From Cryptomeria japonica (lineage: Eukaryota; Streptophyta; Pinopsida; Cupressales; Cupressaceae): a stretch of 62,000 nt of DNA. A program made the position numbers and the translations under genes. Every line of letters begins with the position of its first letter. Position 1 is the first letter of the stretch. Below, in pieces: positions 1 through 10,331 of this stretch. The stretch lies in contig NC_081413.1 of the NCBI RefSeq assembly GCF_030272615.1, positions 445,400,038-445,462,037 on the forward strand, read 5' to 3'. The notes under the pieces were generated by a model, which worked only from the letters and a program-made list of their open reading frames with translations, did not search any database and was not told the origin of the DNA.

Positions 1-1188
1 CAACACTTCCCATTTGATAGCTAAAAGTAATAGAATTGTCTAGGGGAAATTGTGGCAGACATTCTCATCTTTTGAATAGGTGAAACCCCCTAATCTAACT
101 CACCTAGCTCCATAGTCCAACAACTTTTGTCCAAATATTAGGGATAATTATCTATAGAGCTCTTTGTTCCAAAATTTAAAATATTTAGTTGACGAAAGCA
201 ACTTCAGGACCAGATCACCTAGCTCCATAATTCAATTGAACATTTCTACCTCATATTTATGCGACAGGTTCTTCTATATCTCTTGGTTATAGATTTATAC
301 CTCCATGTTTACTTCCAATTATGTTTCTATCTATTTATTGTGAACCTTATCAATTCTACAATATTCTACCTAGACTTTGCATTATCATATAATAATCATA
401 TCCAATTATATCATAACAAAACAACACAAAGAGATAAAATAATGACACATAACATCCAACTCTCCTTTAGAACTATAGTTGGATCTTGTTGGTTATTTTC
501 TACAATGAATGATATGGATTTGGATATTAGTTTATGTCTCTAGGCTAGCACTCCATTTCCCAATATTTCAGTAGCATGAGTTCATATTTTGGAAAATATT
601 TGGAAATGTATGGTGATTAGTTCCTAATATAGATGTTCATTTTATTTGTTCATGTTGCATTAATTTCTTGTTAATTATTATCAAGGATAGTGTTTGGCTA
701 GTAGTTTTCTATTTTAAACAACTCTTCTTAAAAAGAGATAGTTCCAAGACTCATTGTCTTTGATTTTATTCTTAGACCTATTGTAACACTACATATTTAT
801 CTTGGATTTATTTTTTATTGAATATTTTGAAAGTTGGTTGGTCTCTTCTTTGCTTGCTCAAAGTGGCCTTTAAATAATCTTCTATAACCCTAAAATATTG
901 TGTTTGATATGATGGATGTAAGAAACAAGAGATGAATAAATTGTTTCTTGAGAATTAATTTTGATTCGTAGATTGGAATTGTTTTGTTATCTTATCTTAT
1001 TTATTTAAATGTATTTTTCTTGATTATGTGAGCTCTCAAGATTTAATATTTTTAAAGATATGATAGAAAAGAAAAAGAGAAATCATATCCCAAATGATTT
1101 TGACAAAATAGATAACCTAGATTTTTTAAAAGAATGATATAAAAATCTTCCCTGAAATTTTTTGTTTGATTTAATTACTAAATGAAGG
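1..1188. other. AT-rich host flank, no gene seen
   Basis: This is AT-rich sequence outside the LINE that holds the rest of the window. The only open frame of note (259-543) has the low-complexity, hydrophobic composition expected of chance translation. I see no LTR end, primer binding site, tRNA or repeat unit here. Confidence 0.6.
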
Positions 1189-1445
1189 GGCCTATTTGGG
1201 ATTTGAGGAAAAAAGATTTAGATGGTTGTCGAAGTCTTATAAGTCATGGTGGTGGCGTGAATGAAAAGCAATCTCTGCCAAAGTCAAAGGTACAAGTTGA
1301 ATGTGGGCGTATAAGAAGTGGAGAGAGAATAATTATCAGCAAAAGCTGCATTGGCAATGAGTGGTGGAAAGGAGGCCAAAGAGTTAATCGGCTGCAAACG
1401 GGGGAAGTCGCTGCTCAGCTTCATTCTGATATACTTGGAGTCAAG
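1189..1445 (+). pseudogene. Possible host exon or gene fragment
   Basis: The sequence is open on the + strand for about 86 codons. It is visibly richer in G and C than the AT-rich DNA on either side and has a balanced, hydrophilic composition containing the string NEWWKGGQRVNRLQTGE. It ends at a plausible donor site (CAAG|GTGAAT at 1445/1446) and is preceded by a T-rich stretch with AG at the start, so it could be an internal exon. I do not recognise the protein. No intact gene can be assembled because the next candidate exon (1690-2099) is broken. It lies outside the LINE, so it belongs to the original locus. It may be a decayed host gene, a captured fragment or chance. Confidence 0.3.
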
Positions 1446-1689
1446 GTGAATATGTCGTTTGTACCTTGTTTTTTATGGCTACACACAAATTGTTGTTTCT
1501 ATTTTTCTAGCCATGTGTCGATCATACATGACTATATTAATCTAGTCTTGTGATGGGAAGAAAAGTTGTCAAAAAAATTACACATATTGAGTAAAGGGCT
1601 TCAAATATAAAAGAAACTCGATATTTTAGGCCTAGAATGGAAGATCAATTTAAAATTGTACATAAATAAGACTTAATTAAGAAATACAG

Positions 1690-2099
1690 GGGATGATCTA
1701 CTTATATGCTTGTGGTTGTTTCATGGCATCCAGAAGAAAAGTCTATTGAGAATTTAAGGCGGATGAGAAATCGTTCAGAACAAGAGAAATTAAAGAGAAA
1801 AGTTGGGAAGCTCCCCGTGATTGTGGAAAGAATCTCCGATTTGTAGAAAGAGTAGAGAACCAATTTATTGGCAGTCATATTTCAGATCTATCAGTGAACA
1901 GTAGGTAAAGGAAGAACAGCAGATGCTTCTTAGGAAGCGTTCAGCTCAACCAATTAGCAGTTTTGGACGGCAAGAGTTGCATAATTATGGAGAAAGTGTT
2001 ATTGATGCAACATCTGCTAACTCAGATTCATCTCAAGCCCACTCACTAATATCTTTCTCCCCATCGCTGGCTTCTGAACATCCTTCACATGAAGTATAA
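1690..2099 (+). pseudogene. Possible broken C-terminal exon of a host gene
   Basis: After a possible acceptor (TACAG at 1685-1689), the + strand has two runs of gene-like sequence in different frames. The first, about 1752-1904, is Lys/Arg/Glu-rich. The second, 1905-2099, gives 64 codons ending in TAA, begins VKEEQQMLLRKRSAQ and is Ser-rich toward its end. A one-base shift near 1904 joins them, and an in-frame TGA sits just before the first run. This fits a decayed last exon, perhaps of the same gene as 1189-1445. I cannot name the family. The stretch 2100-2323 after it is unannotated AT-rich DNA. Confidence 0.28.
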
Positions 2100-2323
2100 G
2101 GCTACAATAATTGATCATTATTAATGATGAGGTAAAAGAATCATATTACCGAGGCAAGTTAAAATCGTTTTTTCTTGGTAGTTGAGTGTAAGCTAGGTTG
2201 TTGAGAGGTTATTATATTGTCAAAGCATCATTAGTCATTGTCTACCTCCCATCTCTGGAAACGAAATTATTAGCCAACCCCTTGGAGCTAATAGAGCATA
2301 ATATATCTTCTTGTATTTAGCTA

Positions 2324-2338
2324 ATTCTTCTATTAGTT
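2324..2338. repeat. LINE target-site duplication, 3' side
   Basis: The 15-bp sequence attcttctattagtt occurs here and, identical, at 61196-61210. On the minus strand this copy directly follows the A-rich LINE tail, and the other copy directly precedes the truncated LINE 5' end. This is the arrangement that target-primed reverse transcription produces. Confidence 0.85.
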
Positions 2339-2740
2339 TTTTATTAAGATAAAACGGGTTTTACAGGGAGCAAAACCCAAATCTAAGTACAGAAAAAGAA
2401 AAACAGCAGCGAGAAAGTCCAAAAGCAACAACCAAATAGTATAAGAAATAGGGGCAAAATCCCACAGAGCCCAACTAAAAAACAACACTAAAGCCTCGGG
2501 CAAACCAACATAAAGCTAAACAAGGGCTCCTAAGAGCTCAAAATTTTTCTCAATAAAGTTCTTATTAATGTCTTGCATCTCCTCCATGATGCTCCTCATG
2601 GTACTTTTCTCTTGATTCCTGCTCCTGGTCCTAGTAAACAGGCCTGTAGAAACATGCACCTCCGATCCCTGTGGATTAGTATCCAAGTTTTTTCTTTTAG
2701 ATTTAGTAGCAGATGTTAGAATACTGTTGATTGTTTGAGC
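2339..2740 (-). other. LINE 3' untranslated end with A-rich tail
   Basis: On the minus strand this stretch ends in cttaataaaaaac just before the TSD, with an AATAAA-like signal. The run before it resembles the 3' ends of plant L1-type elements, with a GCTCCCTGTAAAACCC segment. It has no ORF of note. Confidence 0.55.
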
Positions 2741-3735
2741 TTAATGGATTATAATTTTCTCATTTATCTTTTTAAGGCATTTATCATGGTTATTCATTGT
2801 TTCTTTACTGATCTCAACCAAATTCCTAAGACTTCCCTTAGGGTCTTCCAACTCTTTCTCCAAACTGGTAATTCTGGATTCGTGCTCTGTTTTCATGACT
2901 TTAACATCTTTGGTCAATTTCTGGGTCATTCTAAGGAGCTTCTCATTTTTATTAGGCATCAAGGTCTTAGTGAAGGTATTAATAATATCATTTATTTCCT
3001 ATTTGATGACGAGGATTTCACTAATCACCCAACGAAAGCACTTCTCCTGACTAGAGGTGGAGTTAGCTAGAAGCAAGTCAATATCAACTGTATCACTTTT
3101 CCTGTTATCAGGGTCCACCTAGTCTAGGTTGAGGGGGATATCCATCTTAATCTCCTTATTCCATTTATCATTTAGATCCACAGACTTGTCCACCTTTTAC
3201 TTGTTAAAGTGGTCATTACCCATCTCCTAGGGAAGAGGGGTCTTGTTCTTTTTGACTACATTTATAGGGGTTGTTTACACTTTCTACTGATGTTAGTGCC
3301 AAGAGTGGCCTTTGGGGGAGGACCCTCTTCATCAGAGGGCCTATAGTCTAGGTCATCTTCCAGCCCTTGAAGGTCACACCAATCCATAACCATCTTATTT
3401 GATATCTTGTCATCCTCAATTTTAGTATCCGACACAACATGCACATCAGGACCAGTTGAGGTTTTGGGGTTACTTTCAATTTTGTGGGTCATCAAGGGCT
3501 AAACTTCATTCCTTTTAGTATATTCCATAACAAGAAGGATAAGGCCCTCATGTAAATTAGGGTTTTCACAAATTTTTGCATGATAAGAAAGACTATTCTC
3601 CAAAGATGAGAGCAAATAAAATGGTAGAGAGATTTCCCTATCATGTCTAAAATGGTTCAAAATAGCAAAATGATAAGAAAAGATACTGACAGAATGACCA
3701 TCCAAGGTAATGTACCTCATAATCACCTTCGCAAT

Positions 3736-3894
3736 TGTTGCAAGGTGTGCACCCTTGTTCTTCTTGTGTTGTGCAGTGCAACGCTTGGGTTTGTGACATG
3801 GATTAATTGCCTCCTATGGATTCTATAAGTCTAATGGTTGTATTGGGAATTAACAGGTCGATCTTTTGGTGCAACGACAACCACACTTGTAACA
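3736..3894 (+). repeat. TRIM left LTR
   Basis: This terminal repeat runs TG...CA for 159 bp and is the same length as the right copy, with scattered substitutions. Confidence 0.85.
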
Positions 3895-3896
3895 AG

Positions 3897-3908
3897 TGGT
3901 ATCAGAGC
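3897..3908 (+). promoter_or_regulatory. TRIM primer binding site (tRNA-iMet)
   Basis: TGGTATCAGAGC lies two bases after the left LTR and is complementary to the 3' end of plant initiator tRNA-Met. Confidence 0.85.
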
Positions 3909-3949
3909 TTGGTCATAGGTTCAAACCCCTTGCTTGCGCTGCTAGGAAT

Positions 3950-4108
3950 TGTTGCAAGGTGTGCGCCCTTGGTCTTCTTGTTTTGTGCAGCGCAATGCTC
4001 GGGTTTGTGACATGGCTTAACCACCTCCTGTGGATTCTATAAGTCTAGTGGTTGTATCAGGAATTAACAGGTTGATCTTTTGGTGCAATGGTGACCACAC
4101 TTGTAACA
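3950..4108 (+). repeat. TRIM right LTR
   Basis: This is the second 159-bp terminal repeat, ending CTTGTAACA. Confidence 0.85.
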
Positions 4109-4469
4109 ACAACATCAACCCAAAGGCTCATTAGGTCTAATTTGTTGTAGCCCCCATCATCCATTTTCCTAACTCTATCTCTTTCTCTCTTCTATCAAAG
4201 AAAATAGAGAGGGATTCCTTTGTCGCCTTGCATTCTCTGTAGAAATTCTTCTCCTCCATCTACAACCCAATGATATGCACAATAGGCTCCTCATCAATTC
4301 TGAACTCAACATCATAGACACTAAGAATGCCATTATTCAAGCCATTAACAAACCCTTATGTTGCCCTGGGGTGATGACCATGCAGTTTTATAATGTATGG
4401 GACAAGATCTACATCTGTAATATCAATCCACATATCCTTATTTTTCTCCTACTTTTGATTCGAGGATGA

Positions 4470-4658
4470 CTCAACCTTATTTTTATATTCTCTTATGTTT
4501 GATTTTCCCTTGCCGATTCTAAGACTCACCATCTCATAACTGGATAAAAACCAAAAGACACAAAACTAGGAAGTGAAGAACAATCTAGAAGCCCTAGTGT
4601 TATGTCAATTCCAATTATTGCAAAGAGTGGGTTTACGCATGTGATAAGATGACATCAT
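4470..4658 (-). other. LINE spacer between RNase H and the extra ORF
   Basis: This short minus-strand stretch is full of stops. Before B inserted, it joined directly to the end of the LINE RNase H at 55710. I see no signal in it. Confidence 0.5.
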
Positions 4659-4663
4659 TAATA
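4659..4663. repeat. Target-site duplication of element B, left copy
   Basis: The pentamer taata lies immediately before B's 5' LTR and recurs at 55710-55714 after its 3' LTR. Confidence 0.9.
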
Positions 4664-4676
4664 TGTTGGCAAGAGA
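4664..4676 (+). repeat. First 13 bp of B's 5' LTR
   Basis: TGTTGGCAAGAGA matches the start of B's 3' LTR at 54563. The rest of the LTR resumes at 40484 after element A. The last five bases (agaga, 4672-4676) are A's left TSD. Confidence 0.88.
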
Positions 4677-6230
4677 TGTTGGCATTGTGTTGTCATTGAT
4701 GTCAACCGGTAATGAAAGCCAACTGGTGAGTGATGTGTTGGTAGTGTATGGTTGTCAATCAACAAGCATTGTGATCAGTAAGAAAGCAAGGTTGAGCAAA
4801 TGGAGAAACTACAGGAAACAGATATGCAGTTGGATGTCATACAATAGGACTCTCACCAGATGAAGATGATATAACTGACAGAGTTTGGACTGTTGCAAGT
4901 CAGTAAGGTAGACAGAGGGGATGTCTACTAGGTTATGTGCCTGATTGAAGATATGTCTGCTCAATGTTAGTAAAGTTAGGTTTAGTGCTTTGGTCTATCT
5001 ACTCCCACTGGTAAGTGGTAATACTTTGCTTATCTCACAATATGAATGGAAAGTATCATAACCCTCCAAGATAAGAGAGTCAAGAGATATGAGGCAGTTG
5101 GTTGAAGGCATATATACTGAATGGCCATAGTGGAACATGAGGATGCCTCAGGAGCATGAAATCAAAGACATGCAAGGGTTCAGCAAGGGAAAGTATGATG
5201 AGCTACTGGGACAGAAGAGGAAGAATCAGTTATGATGAGTTTGCCTCTTTAGAAAATTGGTTGAGATGAGGTATGACAAATGAAGGAGAAGGAAATGTCT
5301 TGCATCTGCAAACATGGAGTTACACCGAAAGGCAAGAATGTGCTATCGGGATGCAGATGGAGATTGATGTTGCCATAGTTGGACACAACTGAAGTTTGTA
5401 GATATGGTGATTCTATGGGTGTCACCAGTGTGAAGTCAGGAGTAATGTCAACTGGTAAACACATATACTGGTATGCTAGAAGATTTGGATTGGAGATTGT
5501 TTATGTGTTGTGTCAACATGTAAGTGACCAAAGAGGCAAAGGTGCAAGGCTCTCACCTGATCAAGATATGCATGGAGACCCACTTTGGATAGATGCAATC
5601 GATTGGTATGTTTGGTGACAGGGTAGATTTTATCCCACTGGCAGAACATGCGACTGTATGGTATGAAGGTTGGTTGGTTAATGTATAAAGGGTCGGTAAT
5701 TTGAACCATAAGATGGATACCAGTTGAGTGGTTGATCGGTGACTAGACCAAAACTGACATAGTAGACTAATCAGATGAGTTAGATGATGACTAAGATGCC
5801 ATGTGGTGTCCAAGTGGCAAGTGAACAATGCATCATCGAAGTTATTGATAAGGTAGTTGATGTTTGGTTAAACATTAATGACAACTGTGAAATATAAGGA
5901 TTACTTGCAAAGGTGTGCGGCTCGAGGCAGATCGAAAGGTTGACTATTGTGTTGAGATGATTGATGCAGGTTGTGCAGATACAGAACTGATTTGGAGTAA
6001 GAAGTTGTGAGATCATTCATTATGATTGACAAGTGTAGGCTGACAAACAGGCCATTTTTGCTAAATATAGATAATGTGTATTGGAAGCAGCAAGATTGGT
6101 GGTGATGGGTAATCTATTGCAGGTTGACAATCTCAGAGAAGAGATCTAATCTAATCTGATATGCCTCATGGTCCTGGAGGGAACCCTAGAACACCAAAGT
6201 TTGAAGTTACATTTTGGTGGGAATGCTTGG

Positions 6231-6240
6231 ATATAAATAT
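6231..6240 (+). promoter_or_regulatory. Putative TATA box in A's LTR
   Basis: atataaatat is kept in the 3' LTR copy (39441-39450), where most neighbouring bases have also been retained. It probably marks the end of U3. Confidence 0.5.
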
Positions 6241-6841
6241 GCAGACAGAAGACCTAATTAGTTTACTACTAGATGAGAGAGTGACGACTGTGAAGAGAGT
6301 GCAATCAAAGAGTTAGCCACTTAAAGAGTCCATCGACAAACATAGAAGTGACTGAACGCTTGGAGAGAGAACTGAGAAGAGGGGTTTAACTGTCAAGGTT
6401 AAGGCAACCAGTAGACTGTCACTAAGATTGATAGTGGTGTGAATTGATAGTGTTTGTACCAGTAAGAAGGCTATAGAGAGTGAGGCAAGGCAGAGTTAGA
6501 AGAGGCCAGTCAAGTATGAAGTAGAACATAAGTGCATTCAGGAAGAGAACTAAGCATGGTTTAACTAGTAAATAGCCTAATCGGTAACCAAGTGTAGAGT
6601 CTGACAGATTACCCAAATCGGTTGAGTTAGAACCAGTAAGTCAGCAGCAATAAGAAAAGGTGAGCGGAGAGAGAGAGTAAGAAGAGGTCAGACAAGGAAG
6701 AGGCAGAGTGACAAAAGGAGGATTGATTCGGTAAGGAATAGGAGAAGTGAAATCGATAGAGAGATTAATTGCAGGGGTTACAAAACTCATTTGTAATTGG
6801 GATATTACTATTGTATTATTTATATTTATTGTAATTACTAA

Positions 6842-6917
6842 GTTGATGCTCCTTGGGTTGGTGCCCTAAAGTTAGGGGTTGGTGCTCCTTGGGTTGGTGC
6901 CCTAAAATCAGGGGTTG
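6842..6917 (+). repeat. Minisatellite in A's 5' LTR, two units
   Basis: About two copies of a 37-bp unit built around GCTCCTTGGGTTGGTGCCCT are present. The matching place in A's 3' LTR (about 40030-40206) has five diverged units. Confidence 0.8.
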
Positions 6918-7167
6918 GTTGGTATAGAGCAGTAGACTCTAGCAACATTTCTCATCGATATTTTTACCACACTAGGTTTTCCTCATACATCCAATGTTAT
7001 GTGATGTGCCTTTTGTATGTGCTTGCATTTTGGTCTTCTCCCTATCTCACTGGTATATTCACCTTGTGTTAGATCTACTAACCGGTAGACACATTTAGGA
7101 TTAAAAAGGTTAAGATTGGAAACCACTGATTCACCCCCCCTCTTAGTGGCATCTTGCATTCTACAAT

Positions 7168-7180
7168 TTGTATCAGAGCC
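7168..7180 (+). promoter_or_regulatory. Element A primer binding site
   Basis: TTGTATCAGAGCC differs at one base from the tRNA-iMet primer site TGGTATCAGAGCC and lies two bases after the 5' LTR. Confidence 0.75.
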
Positions 7181-7229
7181 ATAGGTTCCCGGTTAGATAA
7201 GATTTCTCTAGTTTGGGTAGATTCTGGTT

Positions 7230-8960
7230 TTGAGAGCACACTGGTTAATTTTGAGTGACTCCCCTCCAGTGTTTAATGGGTCAAACTATTTTATATGGAG
7301 TTGTAGAATGGAAGTCTACCTTTCCTCTTTAGGCTTTGATGTCTGGATGTCAGTTGTTAATGGTCTCTCTAGTCTAGTTAGTCCTCCCAGCGGTCCTAAT
7401 TTGGTAAGAAAATATGAATGTAATTCTAAAGAAATGAAGGCCATATTCAATGGACTCTCTAGTGATGTTTCTTCACAAGTGGATAAGTACAAGTTGACAA
7501 AGAGTTTGTGGGACAGATTGAAGAAACTCTATGGGAATGAGCCTACCACTACAGAACTGGTTTATGGAAACAAGAAGAGAAATGTGACACATGAACATAC
7601 AGATGATGGATCTAGATCAGTTAGTTGTCGTGGTAATGATGAAGAGGAAATCATCTCTTTGTGGCCCACAAGACTCATAGTGAGATGCACACATCAAAAA
7701 GGGATAACATAGATCAATCCTATTGGCAAGATGTGTTTGGCAGTGCTGGTGAAGATGAAGAGGAAGTTGAAGCTCAAGTTGATATTGAAGGTGAATTGGT
7801 AAGTGCCCTTGAAGAGATGAAAAATGTTAGAAATGAATTTAAGAGTTACAAAAACAAAAATCAGTTCATGAAGATTGTATCCAGTTGAAGACGTGCCTTG
7901 AAGAGTCAAAAAAAAAGATCGGCATGTTGACAACTCAACTAGAAGAGGCAAAAGGAATGACCGACGAATTGAAATAAATCTTTGATGCCAAGAAGAGTAG
8001 ATGTGAGGAGTTGGAGATAGAAGTGGAGACAAAGGATAAAGAATGTCAGAGGCTAATAGGAGAATTGGAGAATATTTGCAAAGAACTTGAGAATTGCCAA
8101 GATGAGCTCAAGGTGAGGATCTGGTTTGACGATAACACTGATGCCTTGGATAGAATGTTGAACAAACAAAAGCACTCCAAGGATATGAGAGGATTAGGAT
8201 TTGATACCGGTGAATGCTCCACAAGAAAGGATGTCTCCAACAAATACATTTAGTTTGTCTCCTTAAATGGAAATGACAAAAGTTAGACCTTCACAGTCAA
8301 AAATGCTCCTAGGAAGAAGGTTGACCTAACTACAACTGGTGAAGACATGAGGATGAAGACCGGTGCTGCAAGGAGGAATAATTTTGATCCAAAAGGGAAA
8401 GGGAAGCTGAGAGAAGATGGCTTCATAAAAAATAAGATCATAAGAAGATAGCCTGGAAGACCTTCTGCCAATAGAAGACCAAGACATATGTCTGTTGTAA
8501 CTGAGCATCCTAGGAATGGATAAAACAAACTAACAAGACCACCTCATGCTTGGAAGAATAAATTTATAATTTATAAGCCCTCCTTCTATGGAAGAGATAA
8601 TAGAATGTATGAGAATCAAAGACTGGTATGGAACAAAAGGAGAAGTGTTCCTGTGAGATCAAGAAACCCATTGGTTCTGGTAGCTGGTTACAACAGCATG
8701 ATCAAGAGAAGAAGATCAAACCGGTGTGATGGAAGGTCCTCCAACCATTTCTCTGAAAGGAATACAGTATGCTAATACAACAATATTCTTGGTCATACTA
8801 CAAAATCTTGTAGTACAAAGGCCAATCAGCAGAATAAGGTAAGACCTACTCCAATGACCGCAAATGAGAAAAGGAGTGAGTTCAAGAAAGTATGGAGGAA
8901 GAAGGAAGAAAATACAACCATGGGTAGGAACTATGCATTCAATGCACATGTGATATCTCC
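7230..8960 (+). pseudogene. Element A gag, copia type, frameshifted
   Basis: The N-terminal part (7230-7590) has the copia gag signature: FNGSNYFIWSCRMEVYL, then an NSKEMKAIFNGLSSDV helix and TKSLWDRLKKLYGNE, as in the UBN2/DUF4219 gag families. After a frame change, 7661-8253 is acidic and heptad-rich (coiled coil), again with shifts. One zinc knuckle follows at 8767-8811 (V-C-x-x-x-N-x-L-G-H-x4-C), with a stop and a Tyr/Asn where the second Cys should be. It would coat the element RNA in cytoplasmic particles. At least two frameshifts and many stops show it is dead. Confidence 0.7.
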
Positions 8961-10096
8961 TAAGTCTTAAAGGAGATGTAGGACCTTAGGGGGAGCTACA
9001 TATTGATCATATTATTCACCCCCAAAATTTGGAAAGGACAAATGTAAAGTCAGGTCAGTACCGGTATAAGGGAGAAGAAGAAATGACAATGTGTGTAGTG
9101 AGTGCCTTGGCTACACATCTACATATGGGAGATGAATTGCTGTTGCAAGTGTCAATGGATGGATCAAACTGCAAATTGGCATCAGAGGCATTTGACTCCA
9201 AAAGACAAAGGTTAGAGGAAAGTATTTAGGTAGAAATATTGGACCAGTGTAGGATCAACCATTATTGCAGATTGTGTGAGTCAATATGTTCTGGTAAGAG
9301 ATGATCCAATATAGTAAACTGGTATGGATGCTAACCGGTATTGCAGATTATAACCTTTGTAGTGACTCATGTGGCTTGAAGTGAAGAAATTATGTCTCAG
9401 GCAACATTGGAAGGTCTTGAGTGACAATGTATTGGTCCGGTATTTGATCTCATGTGCTTGCATCATTATGGGCCAACCGGTTTGATAATTGACATAGTGA
9501 TGTGGTTTTGCATTGTGGTCATATAAGATCATGTCATAAGTTTTGATGGATGTCATGGAGCTGGAAGACCATCTGTAGATCATGTATGCTTAGCTATACT
9601 GGTACAAGGTGCAGATAAGAGCCCCAGTTTAGAACTTGATAGTCAAGGAAGACCTGAGATCTATGGTTCGGGGGGAGTTCACAACTTTACATCCCTTTTT
9701 TTTTGAACCATATGCTTGACCAAGAGAGATAGTTACCTGCATAAGGGGAGATTATATAGTTGGTATCAGTGTTAGCATCAACAATTTGTATCAGCAAAAT
9801 GGTGTTAGAATAACTTTCTGCATATCAAAGGGGACAAGATGTAGTTTGACTGGTAGGTAAGTGAAATTTACTAACACATTTTCAACAACTGGTATCAGAT
9901 TTGTATATACAATTGGTGTTAGTTGGTGTTTGAGCCCTCCATCTCGAGTTTTGCTAGATAAGAGGATGCAGAGTATAATGGTCAAAGGGGGAGAAGCTAC
10001 TAGTAGAAAGCTCTGTCAATACTCTTTTCCATTGTTGTCAAAGTGGTAGAGAAAACCAATAGTATACTAGATACTACATGTGTTGGCATCAATGCC
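8961..10096 (+). other. Element A internal region without recognisable gene
   Basis: This stretch lies between gag and the polypurine tract. It has many stops in all frames, and I find no protease (D-S/T-G), integrase, RT (YVDD) or RNase H motif. It may be decayed remains of a downstream ORF or an untranslated region. Confidence 0.55.
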
Positions 10097-10108
10097 AAAG
10101 GGGGAGAT
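10097..10108 (+). promoter_or_regulatory. Element A polypurine tract
   Basis: AAAGGGGGAGAT lies directly before the 3' LTR within the phrase atgccaaagggggagattg, the plus-strand primer form shared with C and D. Confidence 0.85.
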
Positions 10109-10331
10109 TGTTGGTATTGTGTTGTCATTGATGTCAACCAGTGAGTGATGTGTTGGCAATGTATGTGAGTAAGTATTAGAGACCAGTAATGAATGCCAAC
10201 CAGTGAGTGATGTGTTTGCAGTGTATGGTTGCCAACCGACAAGCATTGTGACTAGTAAGAAAGCAAGGTTGAGAAAATGGAGAAAGTGCAGACAACCAGT
10301 ATGCAGTTGGATGTCATATAGCGGGACTCCC
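10109..10331 (+). repeat. Element A 3' LTR, piece 1
   Basis: It starts TGTTGGTATTGTGTTGTC and matches 4677 onward. It stops at the G1 insertion; the last five bases (ctccc, 10327-10331) are G1's left TSD. Confidence 0.88.

Larger units (their letters stand above)
3736..4108 (+). mobile_element. TRIM (terminal-repeat retrotransposon in miniature)
   Basis: Two direct repeats of 159 bp (3736-3894 and 3950-4108) begin TGTTGCAAGG and end CTTGTAACA. Only 55 bp lies between them. That internal segment begins almost at once with TGGTATCAGAGC, the standard primer binding site for initiator tRNA-Met. There is no coding capacity and no strong polypurine tract. The flanking pentamers gcaat (3731-3735) and acaac (4109-4113) match at three of five positions, so the TSD is degraded. 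It interrupts the extra LINE ORF, whose reading resumes on the other side, so it arrived after the LINE. The total of 373 bp is typical of TRIMs, which are moved by the enzymes of larger LTR elements. Confidence 0.85.
2741..4469 (-). pseudogene. Extra LINE ORF downstream of RNase H: globular domain plus coiled coil
   Basis: Read on the minus strand and skipping the TRIM at 3736-4108, this is a decayed frame of roughly 430 codons. It opens with DITDVDLVPYIIKLHGHHP (about 4424-4370). A segment ending IVHIIGL then FYRE follows, and beyond the TRIM comes MRYITLDGHSVSIFSYH with NHFRHDREISLPFYLL (3726-3600). An acidic linker (3495-3262) leads to a heptad-like coiled coil (2962-2741). From memory, the N-terminal half resembles an abundant uncharacterised repeat-encoded family in conifer genomes. 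The hydrophobic GL-x-M-E-E-K-x-F-Y-R stretch recalls the TGLP-type motif of plant mobile-domain proteins. It may be a gag-like or RNA-binding protein, but the function is unknown. Several stops and frameshifts make it a pseudogene. Confidence 0.5.
4677..7165 (+). repeat. Element A 5' LTR
   Basis: This 2489-bp repeat begins TGTTGGCATTGTG and ends TTGCATTCTACA. It carries a TATA-like box at 6231-6240, a minisatellite at 6842-6917 and the GATTCACCCCCCCTCTTAG block shortly before its end. The small open frames within it do not recur in the 3' LTR and I take them as chance. Confidence 0.88.

Noticed and set aside
3897-3945. tRNA gene suggested by TGGTATCAGAGC and GGTTCAAACC
   Set aside because: It is the reverse-complement primer site of a TRIM with no cloverleaf; the same motif follows seven other LTRs.
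4663-4863. 66-codon open frame as a gene
   Set aside because: It lies across the junction of B's and A's 5' LTRs, is not kept in A's 3' LTR and has no recognisable domain.
5249-6016. Cluster of overlapping minus-strand frames in A's LTR
   Set aside because: They are not conserved in the 3' LTR copy (38714-39225), where frames differ, and they have no domain signature.
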